Positions 1 to 8,020 of a stretch of 64,000 nt of DNA are shown one piece after another (positions within the stretch are counted from its first letter, which is position 1; each line of letters opens with the position of its first letter). Below the pieces are notes generated by a model, which saw only the letters and a list, made by a program, of their open reading frames with translations, was not told the DNA's origin and did no database searches. A program made the position numbers and the translations under genes. This DNA comes from Leptospiraceae bacterium (lineage in GTDB: Bacteria; Spirochaetota; Leptospiria; Leptospirales; Leptospiraceae): the NCBI GenBank assembly GCA_024233835.1, contig JACKPC010000001.1, positions 1,612,001-1,676,000 on the forward strand. Direction: 5' to 3'.

Positions 1-416
1 GACACTTTTCCTGATTCAGATAATAAATTTCCGTTGATAAAAATTTTTACTGCTGAATAGGCTTCCGGAATAGAGAAGGCAACCTGTTTTAATTCTTTAG
101 GAAGAATAATTTTCAAATACAGACTGGCATAGCCATGGGAAGGTAAAGTTTCTTTATTAAAATGTAGTTTAGTCCAATAGGAAGGCATTTTAATATAAGT
201 TGTAATATTTAGAGGTAAGGGATTTTCGGGTTGAATCAATTGCTTCCAGGCAAAGCCCCATTCGCCATTGAGAGTGTGTGTATTTTTTTGATAGTTCCAA
301 TTCGAAAGGTTCAGGACAGCTTTATCGGCAATAAGTTGCTTGGAAGGATTGCAGGAGAAAAGAAGAAATAGTAAACTGTATAAGAGTAAAAAATTCAATT
401 TTATAAAAATTAACAT
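1..416 (-). CDS. Exported 7TM-DISM-type sensory lipoprotein, N-terminal part (runs off left edge)
   Basis: The reading frame starts at an ATG ending at 416 and stays open to the window edge (138 codons seen). Residues 1-22 form a signal peptide with a lipobox-like LLFSC, so a lipoprotein is likely. The following region (hLNGEWGFAW, a YxKMPSYWTK segment, GYASLYLKI, FINGNLLSESG) matches the jelly-roll extracellular domain that precedes 7TM-DISM receptors. It parallels residues 40-140 of the adenylate cyclase at 40289-42406. The downstream half is outside the window, so the output domain (cyclase, kinase or phosphatase) cannot be told. It is divergent from the PEBP gene. Confidence 0.7.
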   Translation of the reverse strand, partial: MLIFIKLNFLLLYSLLFLLFSCNPSKQLIADKAVLNLSNWNYQKNTHTLNGEWGFAWKQLIQPENPLPLNITTYIKMPSYWTKLHFNKETLPSHGYASLYLKIILPKELKQVAFSIPEAYSAVKIFINGNLLSESGKV

Positions 417-564
417 TATGCTTCTCAATGAATAGGATCTCAAAAGAAGTCTATCAGTATGATTTTTTTTAGCAAGAGAATTTTGTCAGATCTCGAATAA
501 AACTTTTTATAAAAAACTTTCTTTACAATTTAATCTAACTGCATTTTTTTAAGATGGAGGATTT

Positions 565-1188
565 ATGAAAATAGAAACATCAGCTTTTAAAAATGGAACT
601 AAAATACCGGGAAAGTATGCTTTCGCTATACCCGATGCAAAGGAACATGCCAAACTGAGTAATAACCTGAATCCGGAACTTAGTTGGAAAGACTTCCCCA
701 CCGGAACAAAATCTTTTGCACTTATCTGTCATGATCCGGATGTACCTTCCAGGGGAGACGATGTGAACCAGGAAGGGAAGCTGGTTCCGGCTGAGCTTCC
801 GAGAGTAGATTTTTTTCACTGGGTGCTGATTGACATTCCTGTTTCGGTCACATCCATACCGGAGGGGGCCGATTCAAAAGAAGTAACAGCAAAAGGTAAG
901 CCGGCAGGAAAAACTCCTTATGGTGTTCGCGGTAAAAATAGTTATACAGAATGGTTTGCAGGCGATACTTCTATGGGTGGAGACTACTGTGGCTATGACG
1001 GGCCCTGTCCTCCCTGGAATGATTCGATTCTCTATCATTATCATTTCACCATATATGCTCTGGATGTAGAAAGACTTGGTTTGTCCGGAGTTTTTAGTGG
1101 AGAAGATGCAAGGAAGGCAATGGAGGGTCATATCCTCGATAAGGCAGAATGGATAGGAACCTATTCCATGAATCCTTCTGTAAGTTAA
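565..1188 (+). CDS. YbhB/YbcL (PEBP, Raf kinase inhibitor-like) family protein
   Basis: This 207-residue protein carries the hallmarks of bacterial phosphatidylethanolamine-binding-protein homologues: NLNPELSW near residue 35, the anion-pocket motif CHDPDVP near 55, FFHWVLIDIP near 83, and a YGVRGKNSY / GYDGPCPPWND block with HYHFTIYALD near 160. No signal peptide is seen, so it should be cytoplasmic. It is slightly longer than E. coli YbhB because of an insert between the DPD and HWV motifs. The start is supported by AGATGGAGGA just upstream. The substrate of this family is not well defined. Confidence 0.9.
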   Translation: MKIETSAFKNGTKIPGKYAFAIPDAKEHAKLSNNLNPELSWKDFPTGTKSFALICHDPDVPSRGDDVNQEGKLVPAELPRVDFFHWVLIDIPVSVTSIPEGADSKEVTAKGKPAGKTPYGVRGKNSYTEWFAGDTSMGGDYCGYDGPCPPWNDSILYHYHFTIYALDVERLGLSGVFSGEDARKAMEGHILDKAEWIGTYSMNPSVS

Positions 1189-1205
1189 TAGATTAGGATA
1201 AGATT

Positions 1206-2846
1206 ATGTACAAAAAATGGTTTTTTCTTATATTGGGAATTATCATGATTACTTATATTCCTCTAAGAGCAGGGGAATATAAACTTGAATCAGAAACAAT
1301 TTCCGTATCTCCACATCGAATTTCTTTAAAAGGAAGTATCGGGGTGCGTTTTCCTTTGATTTCTCCTTTTCCGGATGGTAGCCTGAGTATGGGCTGGATG
1401 GAAGATAATACAGTACATATAAGTTTTTTGGATAATACTTTAAAACGTTCCGGAATAGATATTATCCTGAAGTCTTATATTTTACAGGGTATCTTAGCTT
1501 TACCGGATTATACGGTTCTCGCTCTCGTGATTCCTGATCATGAGAAAATGAACTACTATAGCTATTCTAACCCGGCTTACCTGATTAAGTTTAGAAAAGA
1601 TGGAAAGCAAGTTTTTAAAACTTTCCTTTTAGGAGGAAATAACTTCCAAAAGAAAAATGATGAGGGACTTTATAAAACTTATCCCTTTTATCATCCTATA
1701 GCATTCAATGGTTCTAAAATTGCATTGTTTTTGGAAATCTGTAAACAGTTTGGAGGAAGCACCGGGATTCACTGCGGTGATCGTTATATGCTTTTAAATC
1801 CAAACGGTCAGGTAGATAAGAGTGTAGATTGGAGCTGGGATGCAAGTCATAGTAGTGCACATAGTATGTTAGCCACATCTTCCGGAGAGTTCCTTACCGT
1901 AACTTCCGGTGATTCCTATCCTTTTGGGATCCAGTTTATCAATCGGTCAAAACAAAGGGCTTATGATAATCCTATTATCTGGCCTCCGGAGAACCAGAGA
2001 ACGAAAGAAGTTACATCTAAAAATAATTTATCAACCGGTGCCGGGACACCGGAAGGAATGGCTGAAATTGGAGGGAGAGTATTTACCCTGATAAGCACTA
2101 TGCCGACTCTTCCAAATAAATACGATTCTAATAAAGATATCCTTCTTGTAGGTTCTGATAAAAATGGACAGGTTCAGTTTCAGAATTGGGTATACAAAGA
2201 TGGATCGAAGAGGCTGGAAGGATTTGGTATTGTTCCGTTTCAAGGGGGTGGGCTTATTGGCTTTTACGAATCCGAATACGATAAGGAAAGTCCAATTTAT
2301 CTTGCTTATACAGATTCCTCCGGGAAAATTTCCGGACAGACAAAACTGGATATCAGTGTAGATTCAGCAGCTATGGGAAGAATGTTCCGCTTTCCGAATG
2401 GAGATGCAGGCTTTGCACTTTCACCGGATGAAAGTAGTTTTGAAATCTTTCGTGTAAAAGCCGGGGGTGGTTCGGAAAATATTCCGGATGTACCGGAACC
2501 ACCGAATGTGCCGGATGTAACTCCCGGTCCACCCGAACCTCCTTCACCTGATAATGGAGGTAAAGAAGCTTCCGGTTTTATGGGAACCTGGGATTGTGGT
2601 TCATATGGAGTTATGAATATTCAAAAATTAAGTCAGAATACATACACGGGTTCTTATTCCTATAAAGATGGAAAGATTAACGGGTTTGAAAGAAACGGAA
2701 TTTTGAATGGAAACTGGAGCCAATCCGATTCATCTGGAACCTTCTACTTTAAGTTGCAATCACGGGATGCGGAGATAAAAGGCAGGTGGAAGTATAGAAA
2801 AGATAAAAAATGGAGAACTTCTCCCTGGAATTGTAAGCGGCAATAA
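1206..2846 (+). CDS. Exported hypothetical protein with Pro-rich linker and C-terminal beta domain
   Basis: The protein has 546 residues. An N-terminal hydrophobic signal (residues 1-22, ending near LRAG) points to export. Residues 25-420 look like an all-beta repeat or propeller-like region with no motif I recognise. A Pro/Glu/Val linker (about 425-455, several PDVPEPP-like units) leads to a compact C-terminal domain starting GFMGTWDCGSYG. This resembles a small beta domain found at the end of diverse bacterial proteins (GTW..YG...TGSYSY..GKI). A GGATAAG ribosome site precedes the start, 17 bases after the PEBP gene, so the two may be co-transcribed. Function unknown. Confidence 0.75.
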   Translation: MYKKWFFLILGIIMITYIPLRAGEYKLESETISVSPHRISLKGSIGVRFPLISPFPDGSLSMGWMEDNTVHISFLDNTLKRSGIDIILKSYILQGILALPDYTVLALVIPDHEKMNYYSYSNPAYLIKFRKDGKQVFKTFLLGGNNFQKKNDEGLYKTYPFYHPIAFNGSKIALFLEICKQFGGSTGIHCGDRYMLLNPNGQVDKSVDWSWDASHSSAHSMLATSSGEFLTVTSGDSYPFGIQFINRSKQRAYDNPIIWPPENQRTKEVTSKNNLSTGAGTPEGMAEIGGRVFTLISTMPTLPNKYDSNKDILLVGSDKNGQVQFQNWVYKDGSKRLEGFGIVPFQGGGLIGFYESEYDKESPIYLAYTDSSGKISGQTKLDISVDSAAMGRMFRFPNGDAGFALSPDESSFEIFRVKAGGGSENIPDVPEPPNVPDVTPGPPEPPSPDNGGKEASGFMGTWDCGSYGVMNIQKLSQNTYTGSYSYKDGKINGFERNGILNGNWSQSDSSGTFYFKLQSRDAEIKGRWKYRKDKKWRTSPWNCKRQ

Positions 2847-2848
2847 AT

Positions 2849-3298
2849 ATGGCGGATCTTCGTAGATTTGAATACTTTGCCGGATTCATCCATAAAAAAT
2901 TTGGAACCTGTCGCATTTATGATGTGGCAGGTGGAATGGGAAAGTTAAACGAAGAACTGAGTAAATTGGGTTGTGATGTCCTGACCTTTGATAAACGGCA
3001 TAAACATCTTCCGGTTAAGTTTGAGGTGAAGGAGTTTACGCTTGAAGAAGAATGCAGGGCAGATTTAGTTGTCGGTATGCACCCTGACGGGGCTACAAAG
3101 CTTATTATTGACTACGCTGCCATGCACAACATTCCTTTTGCCATTGTTCCCTGTTGTTCTGATAATGGCATGTCTTATAAGACCTGGATAAAATTCTTAA
3201 AACAACATACCCTTGATTTAGGGATGGGTTTAGAAGAAGCTTCCCTTCCGATGAAGGGAAGAGCTACCGTTTTAATCGGAAGACCGAATCTATCTTAA
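2849..3298 (+). CDS. Putative class I SAM-dependent methyltransferase-like protein
   Basis: The 149-residue product has a Rossmann-type opening: YDVAGGMGKLNEELSKLG near residues 24-41 resembles methyltransferase motif I, followed by an acidic strand end DVLTFDKR near 44. Later segments (ADLVVGMHPDGATKLI, then FAIVPCCSDNG near 110) resemble methyltransferases that place a PCC..N motif after the SAM site. The start lies 2 bases after the previous stop, indicating translational coupling. The gene converges on the next one, sharing 4 bases at the stops. The substrate is unknown. Confidence 0.7.
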   Translation: MADLRRFEYFAGFIHKKFGTCRIYDVAGGMGKLNEELSKLGCDVLTFDKRHKHLPVKFEVKEFTLEEECRADLVVGMHPDGATKLIIDYAAMHNIPFAIVPCCSDNGMSYKTWIKFLKQHTLDLGMGLEEASLPMKGRATVLIGRPNLS

Positions 3299-3969
3299 GG
3301 GTAATATTCGGTTTGAACGGAATCAGGATGTATAATAAGAGGGTAGGCACAGGAAGAAAAGTATGCAAGAATAATATCAGCATATTTTTCTTCCGTTTCT
3401 TTATATTTATGATAGAAATTCATGGACTCAACCTGTATCCAGTTTTTTAATATATAGATAGAGTTTAGATCCGATTCTTTAAATAATAAGCGGAGGAGGT
3501 AAGGATAGGCCTCTTTTTCTTTCTTAAAACTTTCTCTATCAATAGAAAACTCAGGAAGAGAAGATAAATTTGATACTACTGATCTATTAATACTATAACG
3601 CATGATTTCTTTTTTAGGCGTAGGCTCTGCAAAAATTTCTATATCCGGATAAATGTAGAAGTTATTTTCTTCTTCCTTATATTCCAGCTTAGAACCGAGA
3701 AGATAAGTCTCATCTTTTTCATTCATTTGTATGGGAACCGGATAAGTATGCCTGGTTTGAAGCTCTTTTTCCTGTTCTACAAAACCTACTTCAAAACTGA
3801 CTTCTGTGGGTTTATAGTTAATCTTAATTTGAAAAGTGGAAGAGATACCTGAAGGCCTGGATTTCACCTGTTCGGTGATTTTCTCGATGGCTTTGGGACT
3901 GCACTTTAGGGCTTCTGTTGCCGGGAGTATTTTTTCTCTTCTGAAAACTTTTTTTATACTTTGCATCAT
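3295..3969 (-). CDS. Degenerate A-type (HesB/IscA-like) domain protein
   Basis: The protein has 224 residues. Residues 20-110 follow the layout of the Fe-S biogenesis A-type carrier fold: LKCSPKAIEKITEQVKSRP, then an FQIKINYKP strand and VSFEVGFVEQEKE. However, none of the three conserved cluster-ligand cysteines of IscA/ErpA occupies its place; only two unrelated cysteines are visible. The C-terminal 100 residues are helical and unique. If the fold assignment is right, this is a scaffold-dead relative rather than an iron-sulfur carrier. It is divergent from the next gene with only 43 bases between starts. The fold call is my inference from pattern only. Confidence 0.55.
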   Translation of the reverse strand: MMQSIKKVFRREKILPATEALKCSPKAIEKITEQVKSRPSGISSTFQIKINYKPTEVSFEVGFVEQEKELQTRHTYPVPIQMNEKDETYLLGSKLEYKEEENNFYIYPDIEIFAEPTPKKEIMRYSINRSVVSNLSSLPEFSIDRESFKKEKEAYPYLLRLLFKESDLNSIYILKNWIQVESMNFYHKYKETEEKYADIILAYFSSCAYPLIIHPDSVQTEYYP

Positions 3970-4012
3970 AAATAAAATCCGGTGTATAGTTTTAAAAACT
4001 ATAGAATCATAT

Positions 4013-4480
4013 ATGTATAAGGTATTTGAGTGTAAATCTATTTTTGAGTGCGGAGTTGAGAAGCTATTTGGGTTTCATGAAAATCCGGTCGGTTTTGATA
4101 CACTGGTAGGTCTGGATCCGGATGTAGAAGTTATGCAGAAGCCCAGTTCTATCTTAGAAGGAAGTTATGCGGTATTAAATGTAGAGCTATTTTTTGGAAT
4201 TAAAGTAAAATGGATAGCCCGACATACGGTCTATAAGAAAAACCAGTTGTTTGTTGATGAACAGGAACAGGGACCTTTTCGTTTTTTTCGGCATGAACAC
4301 CATTTTCGAGAGTTTAAAGGAAATACGATTTTATTAGATAGGGTAATCTATCGTTTCGGACTTCCTTTTTCTTCTTTTATCATCACTCCAAAGTTAAAAA
4401 AACAATTCCTGGCCAGGCATGAAGCGACAGCCCGATTTTTAGGAGTCAAATACAGAATTCTCTCCTGCGGCTCAGTGTAA
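4013..4480 (+). CDS. SRPBCC-type ligand-binding-like protein
   Basis: The product has 155 residues from the ATG at 4013 (MYKVFECKS). A longer frame upstream would run into the divergent neighbour, so this ATG is preferred. The pattern FECKSIFECGVEKLFGFHENPVGF followed by beta strands and a DEQEQGPFRFFRHEHHF segment is typical of the START/Bet v1 (SRPBCC) fold seen in polyketide cyclase-like and cell-division inhibitor-like proteins. The last helix (ARHEATARFLG) fits the fold's C-terminal helix. The ligand is unknown. Its 3' end overlaps the convergent glycoside hydrolase gene by 9 bases. Confidence 0.7.
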   Translation: MYKVFECKSIFECGVEKLFGFHENPVGFDTLVGLDPDVEVMQKPSSILEGSYAVLNVELFFGIKVKWIARHTVYKKNQLFVDEQEQGPFRFFRHEHHFREFKGNTILLDRVIYRFGLPFSSFIITPKLKKQFLARHEATARFLGVKYRILSCGSV

Positions 4481-5431
4481 ATTCTGGCATTCTACTACGA
4501 AACTTTTAAATAATTCTTTGGGTTTTAGCTCCACATCTAAAAGACCGAAATAGAGTTCCGGGTTGACACTGGAGTAATCTTTCGTTTTGGGAAAATCATT
4601 AAGAACCCAGAGAAAAAAGGGAATATCCCGATTGCGACAGTATTCATACAGCTTGCGATAAATCCCGGCAATTTCAGATTCTTTCACCAGAACCCAGCGG
4701 GGACAAATACCAAATTCAGTAATCCAGACCGGTTTGTTCGTTTCATATTTTTGTAAAAATCTTTCAATCGCTTCTTTAATTTCGGGGAAATATTCTCTGT
4801 AGGATTTCCGTGAAACATAACAGGAAGGGATGTAGGGATGGAAATTATAGGCATCCACATAGGTATCAATATTCAATTCTCTACATTTTTCTAAAAAACC
4901 CATGTATTGAAAGGGCGCAAAGCGATTTATGTCATCTCCCATAATAGCTCCCATTACAATAAAGGCTTCGGGTTGTTCTCTTTTAATTTCTACAACAGCA
5001 GTTTTGAGAAGTTGCATGTATTCTTCGGGTTCGGGTTTTCGTATCCAGAATCGAATCGTGTTTTGTTCGTTCCAGACTTCCCAGTGTGAGATAAATCGTT
5101 TATAGCGCTGCACGTTTTTTTTGCAAAAAATCTTAAATTCTTCTAATTTTGTTATAGGATCCGGGAAATTAAGAGAGGGTGCTATACTATTCACAAAGTT
5201 TCCGGGAACGAGTCCTGTCAGGAGTCCGAGTATTTTGATTTCATTTTTCTGAAGGCTTTCTATGAGATAATCTATGAGTTCCTGCTCTTCTTCCTCGAAA
5301 AAATTAAATTCGAGCCGAACCCATTCCATTCTCAAATTTAGAAGGGAATGAATATAGGTATCCACGCTTTCTTTGTTTTTGTGTTTTAAAACGAGATTAA
5401 TTCCCAGACCTTTCAATTTATTATTCTGCAT
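4472..5431 (-). CDS. Clan GH-A glycoside hydrolase (GH39/GH5-like)
   Basis: The protein has 319 residues and no signal peptide. It is a TIM-barrel retaining glycosidase by motif: HWEVWNEQN near residue 116 gives the acid/base Glu (E122), and VWITEFGI near 235 gives the nucleophile (E239), 117 residues later. YNFHPY near 195 is the usual His-bearing strand. I chose the ATG at 5431 because GGAGGGAG sits 5 bases upstream; an in-frame ATG 15 codons earlier has no such site. The cytoplasmic location suggests action on imported or internal glycans. The exact family and substrate cannot be told from sequence alone. Confidence 0.8.
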   Translation of the reverse strand: MQNNKLKGLGINLVLKHKNKESVDTYIHSLLNLRMEWVRLEFNFFEEEEQELIDYLIESLQKNEIKILGLLTGLVPGNFVNSIAPSLNFPDPITKLEEFKIFCKKNVQRYKRFISHWEVWNEQNTIRFWIRKPEPEEYMQLLKTAVVEIKREQPEAFIVMGAIMGDDINRFAPFQYMGFLEKCRELNIDTYVDAYNFHPYIPSCYVSRKSYREYFPEIKEAIERFLQKYETNKPVWITEFGICPRWVLVKESEIAGIYRKLYEYCRNRDIPFFLWVLNDFPKTKDYSSVNPELYFGLLDVELKPKELFKSFVVECQNLH

Positions 5432-5664
5432 AGACTCCCTCCAAAACGTTCTACTGCAAAATTTATAAAACAGCAAAAACTATCCAGTTCTTTTTATTTG
5501 TGTTGTGGGGAATGCAGATGTGAAGAACTAAGAATCGGCTAAATATTTGTTTTGTATTAAAAAAAAAGCCCTGAACTTCATTTTTCTCTTTTAAAGAGTA
5601 GACTTATACTTTCCAGATTACGATCATTTAAATAACAAAACTAATTTCAAATGGAAGATTGACT

Positions 5665-6489
5665 ATGAAAAAGATTCTTTTGATATGCTTACTCTTATTC
5701 ACAGGTTTTCTTTGGGCTGAGTCGGAAGGTCCGGGAGAGGTGCAAACCAATACCGGTGGGGCCACGGCTTCTGCTGGAAAGAATGCAAATGTGATAGAAT
5801 CTGAAAAAATCCTGAACGAGCTGCTCCTGGACATAAATAAGAGCTTTCAACAACACTCAAAAGTTATGGTTATGAAATTGCGTGTATTACCCCGCAATGT
5901 TATGATCTATAAAGGTAAGGCCGAAGGTGATTCCTGCAAGAAAAATGAAGAAAACCAGGAAGATAAATCCAACAACTGTGTGGTCTTAGAATATTTTGAT
6001 TTCGTGGATGTTGAATTTGGTCCTGCTAAAGGAATTCGCAGTAAAGCAATTTCTATTTTTTATGATGGAAGTGCAGGGGGAGATGATCCTAAAGCAGAGC
6101 AACCCAGAACTGTGACTAAAATAAAAAGTAAGATCAAGGTAGACAATTTTGAAAAATTAGATAAAAAACTTGTAGAAATTGTAGACAATGCACCTGTTTC
6201 AGGTCCTAATCATGATGACCAGATTACGGTTTTTCTACAAAACGACGATAACCCTCCACACGGAACTGTAGAAACTCCTCAAAATAAAGGTCTTGGACAG
6301 TATAAAGTTTCCAGCATTGAAAATAGCCAGACCAGTCCTACCCGTAATAAATTCAAAAGAGATGCTTACTTAAAACACCTGAGATATTTCGAGAGGCTTT
6401 TCAGTAAAATATATTTCTATAACGAACAATATGGAAATGATTCTGCTAAGAAGCACGGAAATTTCATGAAGACAAGCTTAAGCTATTAA
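5665..6489 (+). CDS. Exported protein of unknown function, leptospiral type
   Basis: The protein has 274 residues. A classic signal peptide (MKKILLICLLLFTGFLWA) leads to a mature Gly/Thr-rich start, then a long alpha/beta region with Lys/Glu-rich helices and a charged tyrosine-rich C-terminus (LRYFERLFSKIYFYNEQYG). The ATG at 5665 has GGAAG 7 bases upstream; a TTG two codons earlier is less likely. It lies next to, but convergent with, the flagellar export block. Size, export and Tyr/Asn-rich helices would be compatible with a flagellar sheath or filament-associated protein, but I cannot assign it to a family. Confidence 0.65.
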   Translation: MKKILLICLLLFTGFLWAESEGPGEVQTNTGGATASAGKNANVIESEKILNELLLDINKSFQQHSKVMVMKLRVLPRNVMIYKGKAEGDSCKKNEENQEDKSNNCVVLEYFDFVDVEFGPAKGIRSKAISIFYDGSAGGDDPKAEQPRTVTKIKSKIKVDNFEKLDKKLVEIVDNAPVSGPNHDDQITVFLQNDDNPPHGTVETPQNKGLGQYKVSSIENSQTSPTRNKFKRDAYLKHLRYFERLFSKIYFYNEQYGNDSAKKHGNFMKTSLSY

Positions 6490-6525
6490 AATATAAATTG
6501 AAGCCAGTAAAAAGATGAAGTTTGT

Positions 6526-6555
6526 AAGCGAACCATTGGTGTTGGTGGTTCGCTT
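6526..6555. repeat. Palindromic element (10-bp arms) between convergent genes
   Basis: AAGCGAACCA and its exact inverse TGGTTCGCTT are separated by a 10-base loop. It lies between the stops of convergent genes at 6489 and 6601, so it may serve as a two-way terminator, although no T-run follows. Related hairpins occur near 9492 and 13110, and a diverged copy near 37229. Confidence 0.6.
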
Positions 6556-6600
6556 GCTTTCCAGAAAGACTGTAATTTGCTGCTTACTGTCGGTGGCGGC

Positions 6601-7233
6601 TTATTCAGAGTTATAATTATCCGGGATAATAATGGGGACCTTATTCGCATCACTATCCAGCCACTTATTGGCTAAAACAGAACGCCTTGCCGGTTCAAAC
6701 AAAGTGAGAAGGTAGGTCGTAATGGTTTGCCTTCCTTCTTCTTCAGCGTTTTTATCCATCTGTTTAAAAACTTCAATAATATCGGTATCCGGCCAGTTTA
6801 CCAGCATTTCTACAGCTTTTGCGGGAGGCATACTGGAAACTTTTTGAGCGATAATTCTAATCTGTTCTTCACGGGTTTCGGATTCTTTTTCCTGCTCTTT
6901 CAGTCGTTTTTCTTTTACTCGAATATTATTTTTTAACTGTTCCAGCTCTTCTCTCTGGGCTTTTAGTTTACCTTTTTCCTGATCCAGTTCTTTACGAATA
7001 AGTTCGAGTTCTTCTCTCTCCTCTTTGAGCTTTTCTTCCTTCTTCTGGAATTCGATTTTTTCCATTTCAGTTGGAGATTCTTTATCCCACTGAACCACGG
7101 CAGGCTTTTTTGCCAGGATGGGGAAAATCTCATCAGCTTCAATAAACTGGTAATAATCAAATAAGAAAAAACCAATCACAAGTAAGAAGAAGATGAGGAG
7201 AACCAAATAAAATATTCTGGACTTTTCTGTCAT
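6601..7233 (-). CDS. flbB: Flagellar protein FlbB (MotE-like collar protein)
   Basis: The protein has 210 residues: one N-terminal membrane helix (residues 8-27), a long charged coiled coil (about 55-125, Glu/Lys-rich), then a small helical domain with SMPPAKAVEMLVNW and a PARRSVLANKW-like end. This is the architecture of the MotE/FlbB family. In Borrelia, FlbB sits at the base of the periplasmic collar around the motor, and its gene follows fliI-fliJ. The same order occurs here, in a tight operon with 1-9 base gaps. The start lies immediately after the stop of the small gene upstream. Confidence 0.85.
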   Translation of the reverse strand: MTEKSRIFYLVLLIFFLLVIGFFLFDYYQFIEADEIFPILAKKPAVVQWDKESPTEMEKIEFQKKEEKLKEEREELELIRKELDQEKGKLKAQREELEQLKNNIRVKEKRLKEQEKESETREEQIRIIAQKVSSMPPAKAVEMLVNWPDTDIIEVFKQMDKNAEEEGRQTITTYLLTLFEPARRSVLANKWLDSDANKVPIIIPDNYNSE

Positions 7234-7234
7234 A

Positions 7235-7468
7235 TCAACCGGCTTCCTTTACTCTCACTCTTTTCTCAAAAGGAGGGTTTTGAATCGTTTTGTTTAACCT
7301 ATAAATAATTTCCTGTAAATCGTTCACCTTATGGCTTAAATTAATTAAGCAATGGTTCAATTTGAGTTCTGATATCTCTTTTTCTCCCCAGGCCGGTAGA
7401 ATGGAATAGTCTTCCGGCTTACCTGCGTTTTCGTTGACTTGATTTGATGAAGTCCTGGAGGATGTCAT
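7235..7468 (-). CDS. Small coiled-coil protein between fliJ and flbB
   Basis: The frame overlaps the 3' end of fliJ by 50 bases and ends one base before the flbB ATG. I take the ATG at 7468 (about 77 residues), although shorter non-ATG starts after the fliJ stop are possible. The section after the fliJ overlap reads like real protein: an EDYSILPAWGEKE segment, then an amphipathic helix (LINLSHKVNDLQEIIYRLNK) with heptad spacing like SlyX or small flagellar chaperones. Without it there would be a 184-base hole in an otherwise gapless operon. Function unknown; a flagellar export or motor accessory is likely by position. Confidence 0.55.
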   Translation of the reverse strand: MTSSRTSSNQVNENAGKPEDYSILPAWGEKEISELKLNHCLINLSHKVNDLQEIIYRLNKTIQNPPFEKRVRVKEAG

Positions 7469-8012
7469 AGTTGGTTTTTTTGTTTTCTGAGAGAAGTTCC
7501 ACCTCATCTTCCTCTTCGAGGAAAGAATCGATTGAACCAGTGCGCTTTTCTTTACCATCTTCAATTTCCTTAACATGTGACTTTTGAATAAATCCATTAA
7601 TTTCTTCTTCTTCATATCGTTCGAGCTTTCGAAGTCTGTCGAGAAATTCTTCTTCTCTTTTCTTTTTGATAGTTTCGATGACTTCTTTATCTTTTTTGGC
7701 TTCTACTACCCTTGATCTGGCTTCCTGTAGATGATCCTGCTCTTCTTCTATATATCGTTTTAATTCGTCATTTTTTAAATACAGGCCCTTGATATAGTTT
7801 CCAAACATTCGAAAATATCTGAGATTTTCTCCGGTCACTACTTTTGATTCATAGGTTCGAATTTCACGATTAATGTTATTATTATTCGAATCAATTTCAT
7901 TCTGGAGTTTATTAATTTTCCCGACTACCTGTGCGAGTTCTGATAATTCTTTCTCTACACGGGTTTCTCGTAGTTTTAGGACTGATTCCAGGTGAAATTT
8001 AAATTTCTTCAT
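7419..8012 (-). CDS. fliJ: Flagellar export protein FliJ
   Basis: The protein has 197 residues, begins MKKFKFHLESVLKLRE, and continues as a near-continuous helix with Glu/Lys/Arg heptads. This is the standard FliJ opening and antiparallel coiled-coil form. FliJ is the central stalk of the flagellar type III export ATPase and helps recycle chaperones. The gene starts 8 bases after the fliI stop. It is longer than enterobacterial FliJ (about 147) because of an acidic extension (SFLEEEDEVELLSE) near the C-terminus, where the next small gene overlaps it. Confidence 0.88.
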   Translation of the reverse strand: MKKFKFHLESVLKLRETRVEKELSELAQVVGKINKLQNEIDSNNNNINREIRTYESKVVTGENLRYFRMFGNYIKGLYLKNDELKRYIEEEQDHLQEARSRVVEAKKDKEVIETIKKKREEEFLDRLRKLERYEEEEINGFIQKSHVKEIEDGKEKRTGSIDSFLEEEDEVELLSENKKTNYDILQDFIKSSQRKRR

Positions 8013-8020
8013 ATACAGTA

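Noticed and set aside
3836..4012. Upstream extension of the SRPBCC-like gene
   Set aside because: It overlaps the divergent neighbour and adds an unlikely hydrophobic segment; the ATG at 4013 gives the usual fold start.
7469..7615. Longer start for the small gene inside fliJ
   Set aside because: It would overlap fliJ by almost 200 bases; the out-of-frame part is basic nonsense from the fliJ coding strand.
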